A DNA stretch of 64,000 nucleotides from Bradyrhizobium sp. Y36 (GCF_002531575.1 NZ_NWTI01000015.1:1-64000), one strand, 5' to 3'; positions 24,560-34,295 are shown, numbered from the stretch's first letter. The notes: generated by a model not told the origin, from the sequence alone. Made by a program: numbers and translations.

Positions 24560-25485
24560 GCGTGCGCTCCTTTGGCGCGCAGCCGCGGATCGAGGAAGCC
24601 GTAGAGGAAGTCGACGATCAGGTTCGAGGTGACCATGGTGATCGCGACCAGCAGCAGGATGCATTGCACGACGGCGAGATCGCGATTGGCAACCGCGACG
24701 ACGAGGAGGCGCCCTACTCCCGGCCAGGCAAACACGCTCTCGACCACGACCGCGCCCGCGATCAGCGTGCCGACCATGAAGCCCAGAATGGTCACGGTCG
24801 GGATCGCGGCATTCGGCAGCGCATGCGAGGTCACCACCTTGCGCCACGGCACGCCCTTGGCCGAGGCGGTGCGGATATAGGGCTGGCCCAACACCTCCAG
24901 CATGGCGCTGCGGGTGAAGCGCGCCAGCACGGCGGCACCGCCGAGGCTCAGGGTTGCGATCGGCAGAATGGCATGGCGCCAGCTGTCCTGCCCGCCCGAG
25001 GGCAGCCAGCCCAGTTGCACGGCGAAAACGAGTACCAGGATCAGCGCCAGCACGAAGCTCGGGACGGTGAAGCCGGCGACTGCCGTCATCATCACGGCGC
25101 GGTCGATGGCCGAGCCGCGATGCAGTGCGGCGTAGATGCCGGCGGGAACGCCGAGCGCGACCTTGAAGACGAAGGCCGGCAGGGTCAGCGCCAGCGTCGC
25201 CGGAATGCGCTCCAGCACCAGCTCGATCGCGGGCCGTCCGTCGCGCATGGAGCGGCCGAGCTCGCCCTTGGCGATGGCGCCGAAGTAATCGAGGTATTGG
25301 AACCAGATGGGATCATCGAGGCCCCAGGCCTTGCGGAACGCGGCGAGCACCTCGGGCGGTGCCTCGGGTCCCAAAATCATCAGCGCAGGATCGCCCGACA
25401 GCCGCAGCACGACGAAGGCGAAGGTGACGACGAGCACGATGGTGAGTGCCGCGCGTCCGATCCGGATGGCGAGATAGCGTGCCAT
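24556..25485 (-). CDS. Peptide-type ABC transporter permease (DppB/OppB family)
   Basis: 309 residues from the ATG at 25485, overlapping the upstream stop (TGATG). A GTG one codon earlier is possible. The first span (RIGRAALTIVLVVTFAFVVLRL) carries the DppB N-terminal signature with DPALMILGPEAPPE after it. Six spans in all and the loop YIRTASAKGVPWRKVVTSHALPNA are typical. It pairs with the DppC-like permease encoded next to it. Confidence 0.92.
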   Translation of the reverse strand: MARYLAIRIGRAALTIVLVVTFAFVVLRLSGDPALMILGPEAPPEVLAAFRKAWGLDDPIWFQYLDYFGAIAKGELGRSMRDGRPAIELVLERIPATLALTLPAFVFKVALGVPAGIYAALHRGSAIDRAVMMTAVAGFTVPSFVLALILVLVFAVQLGWLPSGGQDSWRHAILPIATLSLGGAAVLARFTRSAMLEVLGQPYIRTASAKGVPWRKVVTSHALPNAAIPTVTILGFMVGTLIAGAVVVESVFAWPGVGRLLVVAVANRDLAVVQCILLLVAITMVTSNLIVDFLYGFLDPRLRAKGAHA

Positions 25486-26471
25486 CACGCCGCGTCCCGC
25501 GCCTGCGTGCCCGTGACGAGATGACAGGCCACCTGCCTGTCACCGTCGACGGCCGAGAGCGTCGGCACCTCGCTCGCACAGCGGGCGATGGCGCGCGGGC
25601 AGCGCGGATGGAAGGCGCAGCCTTTGGGACGCGCCGCCGGGTTCGGCGGATCGCCCGCCAGCACGATGCGGCCGGCACTGCGGCGCCCTGGCGCGGGCGA
25701 TGCCGAGACCAGCGCCTGCGTGTAGGGATGCTCGGGGCGCGCAAAGAGATCGTCGGCGCTGCCGGTCTCGACGATGCGGCCGAGATACATCACGGCGACG
25801 ACGTTGCTGATCTGCCTGACGACGCGCAGATCATGGCTGATGAACAGCAGCGTCAGCCCGAGCTGCGCCTGGAGATCGCAGAGCAGGTTCACCACCTGCG
25901 CCTGGATCGAGACGTCGAGCGCGCTGACGGGCTCGTCGCAAACGAGGAAATCGGGCTTGGTCGCCAGCGCCCGCGCCAGCACGATGCGCTGGCGCTGGCC
26001 GCCGGACAGCGCGCCCGGATAGCGCGCGCCGTGCGCCGGCGTCAGCTCGACCGCGCGCAGCAATTCGCGCACTCGGTCCTCGCGCTCCGCGGCCGTGCCG
26101 AGGCCGTGAATGTCGAGCGGCTCGCGGATCTGCGTTGCGACCGGCAAGCGCCGGTCCAGCGCACCGAGCGGATCCTGGAAGATCATCTGCATGCGGGCGC
26201 GCTGCGCCCGCCACGCAACCGTTCCTGTTGCAGCCATCGGCTTGCCGTCGAAACGCACCTCGCCGCGATCGGGCGGCTCGAGCCCGAGCACGATGCGGCC
26301 GGTGGTGGACTTGCCCGAACCGGACTCGCCGACGAGGCCCAGCGTTTCGCCTTTGCGAATCGTCAGCGACACGCCGTCGACCGCATGCACGGCCGTGCTG
26401 CGGCCGAACATGCCCGAGCGCATGGAATAACTGCGAGAGATCGCGGCTACCTCGACGAGCGGCGGGCTCAT
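25485..26471 (-). CDS. Peptide-type ABC transporter ATPase (DppF/OppF family)
   Basis: 328 residues. Walker A GESGSGKST, signature LSGGQRQR, Walker B FLVCDEPVSALD and switch His in LLFISHDLRVV are all present. The C terminus has the oligopeptide/dipeptide extension with GCAFHPRCPRA, a Cys-containing motif seen in this subfamily. Overlaps its upstream and downstream neighbours by four or fewer bases. Confidence 0.93.
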   Translation of the reverse strand: MSPPLVEVAAISRSYSMRSGMFGRSTAVHAVDGVSLTIRKGETLGLVGESGSGKSTTGRIVLGLEPPDRGEVRFDGKPMAATGTVAWRAQRARMQMIFQDPLGALDRRLPVATQIREPLDIHGLGTAAEREDRVRELLRAVELTPAHGARYPGALSGGQRQRIVLARALATKPDFLVCDEPVSALDVSIQAQVVNLLCDLQAQLGLTLLFISHDLRVVRQISNVVAVMYLGRIVETGSADDLFARPEHPYTQALVSASPAPGRRSAGRIVLAGDPPNPAARPKGCAFHPRCPRAIARCASEVPTLSAVDGDRQVACHLVTGTQARDAA

Positions 26472-27451
26472 TCGGCGGCGATCCCGAGCAGCGCGCGGCG
26501 CGAAGCCTCGGCTCGGATGCAGGCGACAGCCCGATCATCGGCAATGGGCGCCAGCTTCGGCGCGGAAACGCCGCATGCCTCGGCCGCCATCGCGCAACGC
26601 GGCGCGAAGGCGCAGCCAACGGGCATGTGCGCGGGATCGGGGACCGTTCCGGGAATGGCGACGAGACGACGGCGCGGGCCGTCGAGCGGCGGCAGCGCGC
26701 CGATCAGGCCCTGCGCATAAGGATGAACAGGATCGGCAAAAAGCTGGTTGCTGGGGGCCTGCTCGACGATGCGGCCGGCGTACATCACGGCGACGCGGTC
26801 GCAGTTCTCGGCGACGACACCGAGATCGTGGCTGATCAGCACCATCGCCATGTTCATCTCGCGGCGGATGGTGGAGAGCAGCTCCAGAATCTGGGCCTGG
26901 ATGGTTGCGTCGAGCGCCGTGGTCGGCTCGTCCGCGATCAGCAGATCCGGATTTCCGGCGAGCGCCATCGCGATCATGATGCGCTGGACCTGTCCGCCGG
27001 AGAATTCGTGCGGATAGGCCTCCAACCGCCGCGCCGCATCAGGAATGCCGACGAGATCGAGCAGCCTCCGGGCTTCCGCCTTCGCGGCCTCACCGGAGAG
27101 GTTTCGATGCAGCGCCAGCGCTTCGGAGAGCTGCCTGCGGATGGTCAGCACCGGATTGAGCGCACTCGCGGGATCCTGGAAGATCATGGCGACGCGCCCG
27201 CCCCTGACCTGGTCGAGCTGCGAAGCTGGCGCGCCGAGGAGCTCGCGGCCATCGAGCCGGGCCGAGCCCGAGACCCTCGCATGGCGCGGCAGGAGCCCGA
27301 GCGCAGCAAGCCAGGTCACCGACTTGCCCGATCCGGACTCCCCGACGAGGCCGAGCGCCTCGCCCTTGCCAAGGGTGAGATCGACGCCGCGCAGGACCGG
27401 CACGCCGCTGAAGGCGACGCGCAGGTCCCGGATGCTGACCAGCGGCGACAC
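26468..27451 (-). CDS. Peptide-type ABC transporter ATPase (DppD/OppD family)
   Basis: 327 residues from a GTG at 27451, one base after the stop of the binding-protein gene. Walker A GESGSGKSVT, Q-loop in MIFQDPASALNPV, signature FSGGQVQR, Walker B LLIADEPTTALD, His in VLISHDLGVV. It ends with GCAFAPRC and the oligopeptide C-terminal extension. Second ATPase of the heterodimeric transporter. Confidence 0.93.
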   Translation of the reverse strand: MSPLVSIRDLRVAFSGVPVLRGVDLTLGKGEALGLVGESGSGKSVTWLAALGLLPRHARVSGSARLDGRELLGAPASQLDQVRGGRVAMIFQDPASALNPVLTIRRQLSEALALHRNLSGEAAKAEARRLLDLVGIPDAARRLEAYPHEFSGGQVQRIMIAMALAGNPDLLIADEPTTALDATIQAQILELLSTIRREMNMAMVLISHDLGVVAENCDRVAVMYAGRIVEQAPSNQLFADPVHPYAQGLIGALPPLDGPRRRLVAIPGTVPDPAHMPVGCAFAPRCAMAAEACGVSAPKLAPIADDRAVACIRAEASRRALLGIAAE

Positions 27452-27452
27452 C

Positions 27453-29090
27453 TCAGGCCTCGAAATTGCCGGCGCGGAAATCCATCGCGAAGGCGGGCGA
27501 GGCCTTCCACTTGATCGATTTCGGCTTGGCGGTGAAGGTCGCGTTCTGGTGCAGCACCGTGTAGGCGGGGTCCTCGCGCTCGGCGATCTCCAGCATGCGG
27601 CGGAACGCCTTCTTGCGGGCCGCGCGGTCGGTCGACGTTTCCAGGAACTCCGAGAGCTTGTTCAGCTCGACATTGGTCCATTCGCCGATCTGCTGCTGCT
27701 GGCCGTTCGGGCCGTGCTGGGCCACCAGCGAGGACACGGGATCGTTGAAGGCAGCCGAGTTCGACCAGTCGCGCACGGCGCGAGTCGGCGCCCGTTCCAT
27801 GATCTGCGACCAGTTTTCCTTGGTCTCGATCTGCACGTTGAGGCCGACCGACTTCCACATCTCGACCAGCACCTGCGCGGTCGCGACCTGGTTGGTGTAG
27901 TAGTTGTTGAGCAAGCGGTACGGAATCGGATCGCCCTTGTAATTCGCCTGCTTGAGCAGATCCTGCGCGAGCTTGGGATCATAGGCCGGCACGCTCCAGT
28001 CGGCGTTGAACATGTCGCCGTAGAACTCCCATTGCAGTCCCTTCGGCACGCGGGTGCGGCCGGCCCACAGGCTGTCGACGATGGCCTGGCGGTCGATCGA
28101 ATGGGTGAAGGCGCGGCGCACCAGCGGATTGGCGAGCACGGCGTGGTTCTTGTCGAACACGGTCAGGCGATGATTGAGGATGGTGCCGCCCTGCACTTCG
28201 AAGGCGGCATTCTTCTCGATGCCGGCGATCTGGTCCGGCGGGATGTCGCAGGCGAACTGGTATTCGCCCGAGAGAAGACCGTTGATGCGGCTCGCCACTT
28301 CAGGCACTTCGAGGAAGCGGATGCGCTTGAGCGGCGGACGGCCGCCCCAATATTCGTCGTGCGCTTCCAGGGTCAGCGACACGTCGGGCTTGAGCTCGAC
28401 GACCTTGTAGGGACCGGTCGTGACCGGCTTGCGCGCCCAGTCGAGATAGCTGGCGGACTCCTCCCAGGCGCGGCGGTTCATGATGTCGGAGCCGTAGCGC
28501 GACAGCCGGCCCTCGATCGTGACGTCGGGCGTCGCGTTGTAGAAGCGCACCGTGTACTTGTCGACGGCATCGACGCGGACGAGGTCGGGCCAGATGCGGC
28601 GTGCGACGGCGGGCACGTCCGGCGGCAATTCCTTGCCAGGCCGCGGCGTCGGGATCTTCTCGAAGGCCTGGATGGTCGAACGGCTCTTGGCCTCGGTGTC
28701 GCCGAACATGCGCTCGCGGCTGAAGGTGAAGACGACGTCTTCGGCCGTCAGTTCGTCGCCATTGTGGAACTTGACGCCCTGGCGCAGCTTCACCTCGACG
28801 GTCTGGTCGTCGATGCGGCGCCATTCGGTGGCAAGGCCCGGCACGGCTTCAAGATTGCCGCGCCAGTTCTTGGAGATCAGGCCTTCCCAGATCGAGGAGA
28901 AGAACACGCGTTCACCGACATTGGACTGCTCGCGCAGCACGTCGAGCACGTTTGCGTTGGTCACCTTCTGCACGGCGACCGTCACCGACGGGCGGTTGTC
29001 GCCTTGCGCGATGGCAAAGCGCGGCAGCAGCAGCGCGCCTGCGGCAGCGCCGCCGGATTTCAGGATGGTGCGACGGGTAAGTTTGCTCAT
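27453..29090 (-). CDS. ABC transporter substrate-binding protein, family 5
   Basis: 545 residues. A twin-arginine-type signal (LTRRTILKSGGAAAGALLLP...AIAQG) suggests Tat export to the periplasm. The mature part is a family 5 solute-binding protein: LRQGVKFHNGDELTAEDVVFTFSR, VTTGPYKVVELKPD, YDPKLAQDLLKQANY. It is the first gene of the transporter operon and likely sets specificity. No ligand can be deduced. Confidence 0.92.
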   Translation of the reverse strand: MSKLTRRTILKSGGAAAGALLLPRFAIAQGDNRPSVTVAVQKVTNANVLDVLREQSNVGERVFFSSIWEGLISKNWRGNLEAVPGLATEWRRIDDQTVEVKLRQGVKFHNGDELTAEDVVFTFSRERMFGDTEAKSRSTIQAFEKIPTPRPGKELPPDVPAVARRIWPDLVRVDAVDKYTVRFYNATPDVTIEGRLSRYGSDIMNRRAWEESASYLDWARKPVTTGPYKVVELKPDVSLTLEAHDEYWGGRPPLKRIRFLEVPEVASRINGLLSGEYQFACDIPPDQIAGIEKNAAFEVQGGTILNHRLTVFDKNHAVLANPLVRRAFTHSIDRQAIVDSLWAGRTRVPKGLQWEFYGDMFNADWSVPAYDPKLAQDLLKQANYKGDPIPYRLLNNYYTNQVATAQVLVEMWKSVGLNVQIETKENWSQIMERAPTRAVRDWSNSAAFNDPVSSLVAQHGPNGQQQQIGEWTNVELNKLSEFLETSTDRAARKKAFRRMLEIAEREDPAYTVLHQNATFTAKPKSIKWKASPAFAMDFRAGNFEA

Positions 29091-29119
29091 GGCGGTGGCC
29101 CCTGCCCTGGATGATGCGG

Positions 29120-29935
29120 TTATTCGGCGAGACCGAGCGCGGCGAGATGCGCTGCGCCCTTGCGGACGTCGTCGTGGTTGCGGAGCTCGAGGATCAGCCG
29201 CGGATTGGAATTCAGCCGTCCGAGCGCGCGGAACACGGCGACCCAGGGGATGTTGCCCTCGCCCGGCGCCCAGTGCCGGTCGGCAAAGCCGTCGGTGTCC
29301 TGCAGATGCACATGCGTCAGCATGTCGCCAGCGGTCTCGACGTAGTAATCAACAGGCGGCGCGCCGGTGGAGATGTGGGCGTAGTTGGCGTGACCGGTGT
29401 CGAGCGAGACGCGAACCTTGGCGCTTTCCAGCGCCTTGGCGAGGCGGACGCGGTCGCGCGGATCCTTGTCCTCGATATTCTCGATGACGATCTCGCAGCC
29501 GATGGTCTCGGCGCGCGCGACCACCTCGGCGAGCGTTGCCTTGACGCGCTCGACGATATTGGCGCGATTGTCCGGATAGAGGTCGAGATTGTTGTGGTCC
29601 CAGGTCGTGAACGGCGAATGGATCACCATCTGCGTCGCGCCGAGGAATTCTGCGGCATCGAGGCCCTGGAGCAGGCGTTTGGTCACCGCCTGACGGATCA
29701 TGGGATCATGGCTGTCGATCTTGAAGCCCCAGAACGGACCGTGGATGCCGAGCCGCCCGGTGTGGCCCGACAGCATCTGCTTGATCTCGCCGGCCGTGCT
29801 GCGCCAGTCGCTGTCGAGCAGATCGGCGCGGAAGAAGTCCTGGATCTCGAGGTCGCGCTGCCGTTCCAGAAGCCAGTCGCGATGCGCGGGGATCGATTTG
29901 ATGGACAATGCGGCGCCCAGCACCGGCTTCGACAT
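29120..29935 (-). CDS. Sugar phosphate isomerase/epimerase (AP endonuclease 2 fold)
   Basis: 271 residues forming a TIM barrel of the xylose-isomerase-like family. Metal-ligand motifs are visible: IHSPFTTWDH, EIVIENIED, VSLDTGHANY, THVHLQDTDG and LILELRN. It starts about 30 bases upstream of the binding-protein gene and probably heads the transporter operon. That suggests the imported solute could be a carbohydrate-like compound rather than a peptide. Substrate unknown. Confidence 0.82.
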   Translation of the reverse strand: MSKPVLGAALSIKSIPAHRDWLLERQRDLEIQDFFRADLLDSDWRSTAGEIKQMLSGHTGRLGIHGPFWGFKIDSHDPMIRQAVTKRLLQGLDAAEFLGATQMVIHSPFTTWDHNNLDLYPDNRANIVERVKATLAEVVARAETIGCEIVIENIEDKDPRDRVRLAKALESAKVRVSLDTGHANYAHISTGAPPVDYYVETAGDMLTHVHLQDTDGFADRHWAPGEGNIPWVAVFRALGRLNSNPRLILELRNHDDVRKGAAHLAALGLAE

Positions 29936-30359
29936 GGCTTGCTCCTTGACCGTCAGCGATGACGGGGAGCAGCGCTAGACCAGTTCAATGACAGGCCCGT
30001 GAAACGCAGGTTCCGCAGAGCGGACGCGCTGTGGACATCATGGCAGAACCAACGCATGGCAAAACGAACACGTGGCAAGCGGTATCGGTGTCCGTAGTGA
30101 TCCGGAATGGAATCCTAACCATAGTTCGCGTACATCGCGGGACATCGATCGGCGGCCACTTCCACGGGCATCACCCTCTGATCGCGCTACATGGGGTTGG
30201 GGGACCGCATGGGGCGGGGGATTGAAGGCTGGGGCAAGGTGACGAGGTCCGGACTCCTAGGCACTCCGGACCTCGAAGCTTTCTGAGATTGAACGCAACT
30301 TCGCGCCGTCCGGCTGGGGCATCCGGGCGGCGCGTTGTCGTTTCAGCGTCCGCGTTCGG
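29936..30359. other. Intergenic region with two strong hairpins
   Basis: No convincing gene: a 64-codon frame at 30031-30225 has no ribosome site and no recognisable pattern. Near the right end are two hairpins. CGAGGTCCGGA and TCCGGACCTCG (30243-30275) form a perfect 11-bp stem, and CGCGCCGTCCGG with CCGGGCGGCGCG (30302-30334) forms a 12-bp stem with one G-U. They may end transcription from either side. Confidence 0.5.
30302..30334 (-). terminator. Hairpin downstream of the DUF1236 gene
   Basis: A 12-bp stem with a nine-base loop lies 26 bases beyond the DUF1236 stop at 30360. The minus strand has no strong T-run, while the plus strand has TTGTCGTTT. Direction of termination is therefore uncertain. 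Confidence 0.45.
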
Positions 30360-31610
30360 TCAGCGCGTCTGCGGCTCGACCGTGACAGTGCAGTCGCCCT
30401 GCCCTTGCGTCGCAACCACGATGTTGCCGGCCGGTGCGCCAAGCGCGATCGGGGCCGACGTGCCGCCGCCGGGCATCTGAACCGTCACGCTCATGGAATC
30501 GCTGCGTGCGGTCGAGCCAACGGTTGAAGGCTCTGCCTGGGCGACATTGCCCGACGCGTCCCGCCGCATGACCTGGCAGTTCAAATTGCTTGTCACATTG
30601 CTCGTTCCGGCCGCCGCCACGCTCGATGGCGTGCTGCCGCCCATCTGCGCCCGGGCGCGCGAGGGATCACGCGGCACCTGGCTGATGATGCGATGCGTGC
30701 GCGGCTCCACGATGACGATGTCGTCATCGGTGGTGAAATACTCGTAGTCCCGGTATTCCGGCTCGATCGAAACGATCTCGGGCGGAACGCGGTAGAGACG
30801 GACGCGTGGCGGGATCGTCTCGCCGATTCGGATCGAGATGTTCAGATTGCGTTCCGGCTGGGCCAGGCGCGCACGGCTCACTGTCTCGGAGATCCGCACC
30901 TGCTTCTCCGTCGTCACCTGGGCCTGCTGATTGACCTGGGTGTTGGTCTGCGTGGTCTGATTGGCTTGATTGGTCTGCGTACCAGACGGCGTGGTCTGCG
31001 CGTTGTTGGTCGGAGCCGTGCGGTTCGCGTCCGTCGCGGTGGCAGGCCGGTTGTTCTGTTGCGCCGGCTGTTGGGTCTCTTTCTGATTGGCCGCGGTCCC
31101 GCTCTTCGACTTCTCGGACTCGGCCGTTGATTTCTGCGGCGCGGACTTGTCCTGCTTCGTCTCCGCGCTGTTCTTGTTAGTCTCCGCGCCGCTCTTGCCG
31201 GCGTCCCGGCCCGATTTGCCGCCCTCGGCCTCGCGGTTGCGATCGCGCGCGTTCTCGCGAGATTCCTGCGCCTGATCCTTGGTCGCGTCCTTCGCGTCCT
31301 TCGCGTCCTTGCCCTTCGGCTGATTGCGCTCGGCAGAATTGGTCGGCTGGCGCTTGTCGTCGTTCGCGTCCTGCTTGGCAGCGCCGCCCTTCTCGTCGCG
31401 CCCGGCGCCCTGCAGTCGCTCCTGGACGCCCTGAGCGCGCTCTTGAATGCGTTCCTGAGCTGCGCCACCACGCTGGGGCGCGGTCCCCTTCGCCGGTTCT
31501 TCGGTCCGTCTCGGCTCGTCTCGGCGCTCACCGGGCGCCTGGGCGTGGGCCAAGCCGGATGCGAGCATCAGGCCGATGACCGCAGTCGATAACATCAAGT
31601 GTTTACGCAT
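30360..31610 (-). CDS. DUF1236 exported protein with long low-complexity region
   Basis: 416 residues from the ATG at 31610. The signal peptide LMLSTAVIGLMLASGLAHA ends before QAPGE. Residues 25-240 are low in complexity, rich in Lys, Glu, Gln, Asn and Thr (repeats such as TNQANQTTQTN). The DUF1236 domain follows: PPRVRLYRVPPEIVSIEPEYR and YFTTDDDIVIVEPRTHRIISQV. A C-terminal stretch carries two Cys (LNCQVM and GDCTV). DUF1236 proteins are periplasmic and of unknown role; the pattern is common in bradyrhizobia. Confidence 0.82.
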   Translation of the reverse strand: MRKHLMLSTAVIGLMLASGLAHAQAPGERRDEPRRTEEPAKGTAPQRGGAAQERIQERAQGVQERLQGAGRDEKGGAAKQDANDDKRQPTNSAERNQPKGKDAKDAKDATKDQAQESRENARDRNREAEGGKSGRDAGKSGAETNKNSAETKQDKSAPQKSTAESEKSKSGTAANQKETQQPAQQNNRPATATDANRTAPTNNAQTTPSGTQTNQANQTTQTNTQVNQQAQVTTEKQVRISETVSRARLAQPERNLNISIRIGETIPPRVRLYRVPPEIVSIEPEYRDYEYFTTDDDIVIVEPRTHRIISQVPRDPSRARAQMGGSTPSSVAAAGTSNVTSNLNCQVMRRDASGNVAQAEPSTVGSTARSDSMSVTVQMPGGGTSAPIALGAPAGNIVVATQGQGDCTVTVEPQTR

Positions 31611-31709
31611 AGTCCCTCTCCTCGACAATTCGCAGCGACAGACGCGAACGTTCCGTGGGGACGAAGGTTCCTGATCGGAGAACGACAAAGCCAGGCGGAT
31701 CAGGCAGCC

Positions 31710-32090
31710 TTACATAGGGTCCTTGAGCGTGAGACGGGCCGTAAAGGTCACGCTGGTCTTGCCGACCAGGGCCATGCCTTCGACCTCGGCACCGCCGGCG
31801 GAATAGTCGCCCGAGAAACCGCAGGTGACCTCCCTTCCGCCGAAGGCCAGCGTTCGGCCGACGGCCTCGGTGTGCTGATTGACGATCATGTCGCCGCGCC
31901 ATTTGCCGTTCCGGAAGGTGTAGCTGCCGGTGTAGGAGAAATAGCTGTCGCCGCCCATGATGCGTCCGTCGCAGAGCACCACGACACCTCTCGCCTGGCC
32001 GCGCTTGCCGTCGCGCATCTCGATGTCGAAGATGTAGAGGCCGTTGACGACCCTGGCCTCGTCCGCTTCCGCCCGATCCCCTGCCGACAT
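31710..32090 (-). CDS. GrlR family protein
   Basis: 126 residues from the ATG at 32090, preceded by GGGGGAGA. The core reads NGLYIFDIEMRDGKRGQA, GVVVLCDGRIMGGDSYFSYTG, WRGDMIVNQHTEA and a final beta-rich half with TSVTFTARLTLKDP. It matches the GrlR fold, a small beta-barrel first described as a negative regulator of the LEE type III secretion genes. In rhizobia it is better seen as a conserved protein of unknown role. It follows nadE by 29 bases and may be co-transcribed. Confidence 0.7.
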   Translation of the reverse strand: MSAGDRAEADEARVVNGLYIFDIEMRDGKRGQARGVVVLCDGRIMGGDSYFSYTGSYTFRNGKWRGDMIVNQHTEAVGRTLAFGGREVTCGFSGDYSAGGAEVEGMALVGKTSVTFTARLTLKDPM

Positions 32091-32119
32091 CCGACCATCT
32101 CCCCCGCCGATCCAGTCGA

Positions 32120-34153
32120 TCAGTTCGGCACGTTCCGCTCGAGATCCTCGAGCCATGCCGCCGCACTCGAATCCGACGGCGCGCGCCAGTCGCCGCGGGG
32201 CGACAACGAGCCGCCCGACGAGACCTTCGGGCCGTTCGGCATCGCCGAACGCTTGAACTGGCTGAAGGCGAAGAACCGGCGCAGGAACACCTCGAGCCAG
32301 CGCCTGATCTCCTTGAGTTCGTAAGCCCTGCGCCGATCGCTCGGAAACGCCGGCGGCCATTCGCCCTTGGCCACGTCCTTCCAGGCGTGCTGCGCCATGA
32401 AGGCGATCTTGGACGGGCGCATGCCGAAGCGCAGCGTGTAGAACAGGTTGAAATCCTGCAGCTCGTACGGCCCGACGGATGCTTCCGTGCTCTGCGGCTT
32501 CTGGCCGGGCTCCACCGGCACCAGCTCGGGCGAGATCTCGGCGGTGAGGATCGAACCGAGGGTGCGGTTGACGTCGCCGCTGAACTGCTGTGATGAGATC
32601 ACCCAGCGGATCAGATGCTGGATCAGCGTCTTCGGCACGCCGGCATTGACGTTGTAATGCGCCATCTGGTCGCCGACGCCATAGGTGCACCAGCCCAGCG
32701 CGAGCTCGGAGAGGTCGCCGGTTCCGATCACGATGCCGCCGTGATGATTGGCGAGCCGGAACAGATAGTCCGTGCGCAGGCCCGCCTGGACGTTCTCGAA
32801 AGTGACGTCGTAGACCTTCTCGCCTTGGCCGAAGGGATGGCCGATATCCTTGAGCATCTGCGTCGCGGTGGTGCGGATGTCGAGCTCCTGCCAGCTCGTG
32901 CGCAGCGCCTGCATCAAAGCCAGCGCATGGCTCTTGCTCTCGCTGCCGGTGGCGAATCCCGGCATGGTGTAGGCGAGGATGTTCTCGCGCGGCAGGCCGA
33001 GCAGGTCGACCGCCTTGGCAGCGACGATCAAAGCGTGGGTGGAATCAAGCCCGCCCGAGACGCCGATCACGACACGCTTGGTGCCGGTGGCGCGCATGCG
33101 CTGCACGAGGCCCGCGACCTGGATGTTGTAGGCCTCGTAGCAATCCTGTTCGAGCAGGCTTTCGTCGCTCGGCACGAACGGAAAGCGCTCGATCTTGCGC
33201 AGGAAGCCGATGTCGGCGGACGGCGGCTTCAACGCAAACGTCACCTTGCGATAGAATGCCTCGCGCTGGCGGCGGTTGTCGTCGAAGGTGCCCATCAGCG
33301 CACGTTCCTGCCTGAGCAGATCGAGATCGACGTCGGCGGTGGTGATCTGGCCGCCTTGGCGGAACCGCTCGCCCTCGGCCAGCAGCACGCCGTTCTCGTA
33401 GATCGAGGTCTGGCCGTCCCAGGACAGATCCGTGGTCGATTCCCCGGCACCGGCGGCCGAATAGACGTAAGCCGCAAGGCAGCGCGCCGACGTCGACTGG
33501 CACAACAGCGCGCGCGAGCGCGCCCGGCCGATCGTGATCGGGCTGCCGGAGAGATTGACCAGCACGCTGGCGCCCGCCAGCGCGAGCTCCGAGGCCGGCG
33601 TCACCGGGATCCACATGTCCTCGCAGATCTCGACGCCGATGGTGAGGCCCGGAACGTCCTCGGCCGCAAACAGCAGGTCGACGCCAAACGGCGCATGCAG
33701 CCCGCCGAACGCGATCGTCTCTCCGGCCATGCCGGCGCCGGAGCCGAAATGCCGGCCCTCGTAGAACTCGCGATAGGTCGGCAAATAGGTCTTCGGCACC
33801 ACGCCGAGCACGTTGCCGCGATGAATGACGACGGCGCAGTTGTAGATGCGATGACCAAAGCGCAGCGGCGCGCCGACGATCAGGACCGGCATCAGCCCCG
33901 CGGAGGCCTCGACGATGCCGGCAAGGCCCCGCTCGACGGCGTCCAGCAGCGGATCCTGCTTGACCAGATCCTCGATCGCATAGCCGGACAGGCACAGCTC
34001 GGGAAACACGGCAACCGCCACCGACTGCTCGTGACAGGCATCGGCCGCCGCCAGCACCGCCTTGGCGTTGGCCGTGGGATCGGCGACATGGGAGGTGGTG
34101 ACACAGGCCGCCACGCGCGCAAATCCGTGAGCGTAGATCGAGTGGAAAGTCAT
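32120..34153 (-). CDS. nadE: Glutamine-dependent NAD+ synthetase
   Basis: 677 residues from the ATG at 34153. Residues 1-290 are a carbon-nitrogen hydrolase glutaminase domain: Glu in AVFPELCLSGY, Lys in VVPKTYLPTY, Cys in IGVEICEDMW. From about 340 comes the synthetase with the P-loop GVSGGLDSTHAL and GTGDLSELALGWCTYG. It converts deamido-NAD to NAD with glutamine-derived ammonia in the cytoplasm. A nicotinamidase lies two genes upstream on the same strand, so two steps of NAD recycling are clustered. Confidence 0.96.
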   Translation of the reverse strand: MTFHSIYAHGFARVAACVTTSHVADPTANAKAVLAAADACHEQSVAVAVFPELCLSGYAIEDLVKQDPLLDAVERGLAGIVEASAGLMPVLIVGAPLRFGHRIYNCAVVIHRGNVLGVVPKTYLPTYREFYEGRHFGSGAGMAGETIAFGGLHAPFGVDLLFAAEDVPGLTIGVEICEDMWIPVTPASELALAGASVLVNLSGSPITIGRARSRALLCQSTSARCLAAYVYSAAGAGESTTDLSWDGQTSIYENGVLLAEGERFRQGGQITTADVDLDLLRQERALMGTFDDNRRQREAFYRKVTFALKPPSADIGFLRKIERFPFVPSDESLLEQDCYEAYNIQVAGLVQRMRATGTKRVVIGVSGGLDSTHALIVAAKAVDLLGLPRENILAYTMPGFATGSESKSHALALMQALRTSWQELDIRTTATQMLKDIGHPFGQGEKVYDVTFENVQAGLRTDYLFRLANHHGGIVIGTGDLSELALGWCTYGVGDQMAHYNVNAGVPKTLIQHLIRWVISSQQFSGDVNRTLGSILTAEISPELVPVEPGQKPQSTEASVGPYELQDFNLFYTLRFGMRPSKIAFMAQHAWKDVAKGEWPPAFPSDRRRAYELKEIRRWLEVFLRRFFAFSQFKRSAMPNGPKVSSGGSLSPRGDWRAPSDSSAAAWLEDLERNVPN

Positions 34154-34295
34154 CGAGCGCAGTACCCTTAATCTCTTCACGGCCGAAGCCATCAGCTCCG
34201 AACCCTATGTAGCCCATCGACCGCGGCCCGTGCAGGCCATCCACCGTCATGCATAACGGATTTGCAGGACCGCTTGGCCAGCGCCTGGCGGGGTT

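Noticed and set aside
21921..29114. Long antisense open frames opposite ilvD and the ABC transporter genes (for example 21921-23831, 26135-27514, 27045-29114)
   Set aside because: They lie entirely opposite genes with clear domains, have shadow compositions rich in Arg, Ala, His or Asp, and lack ribosome sites. They arise from the high GC content.
30031..30225. 64-codon ORF in the gap after the isomerase gene
   Set aside because: No ribosome site, no hydrophobic or domain pattern, and a His/Gly-rich tail typical of chance frames.
32615..34171. 518-codon open frame opposite nadE
   Set aside because: It is antisense to an unambiguous NAD synthetase. Its composition is that of a GC-rich shadow frame.
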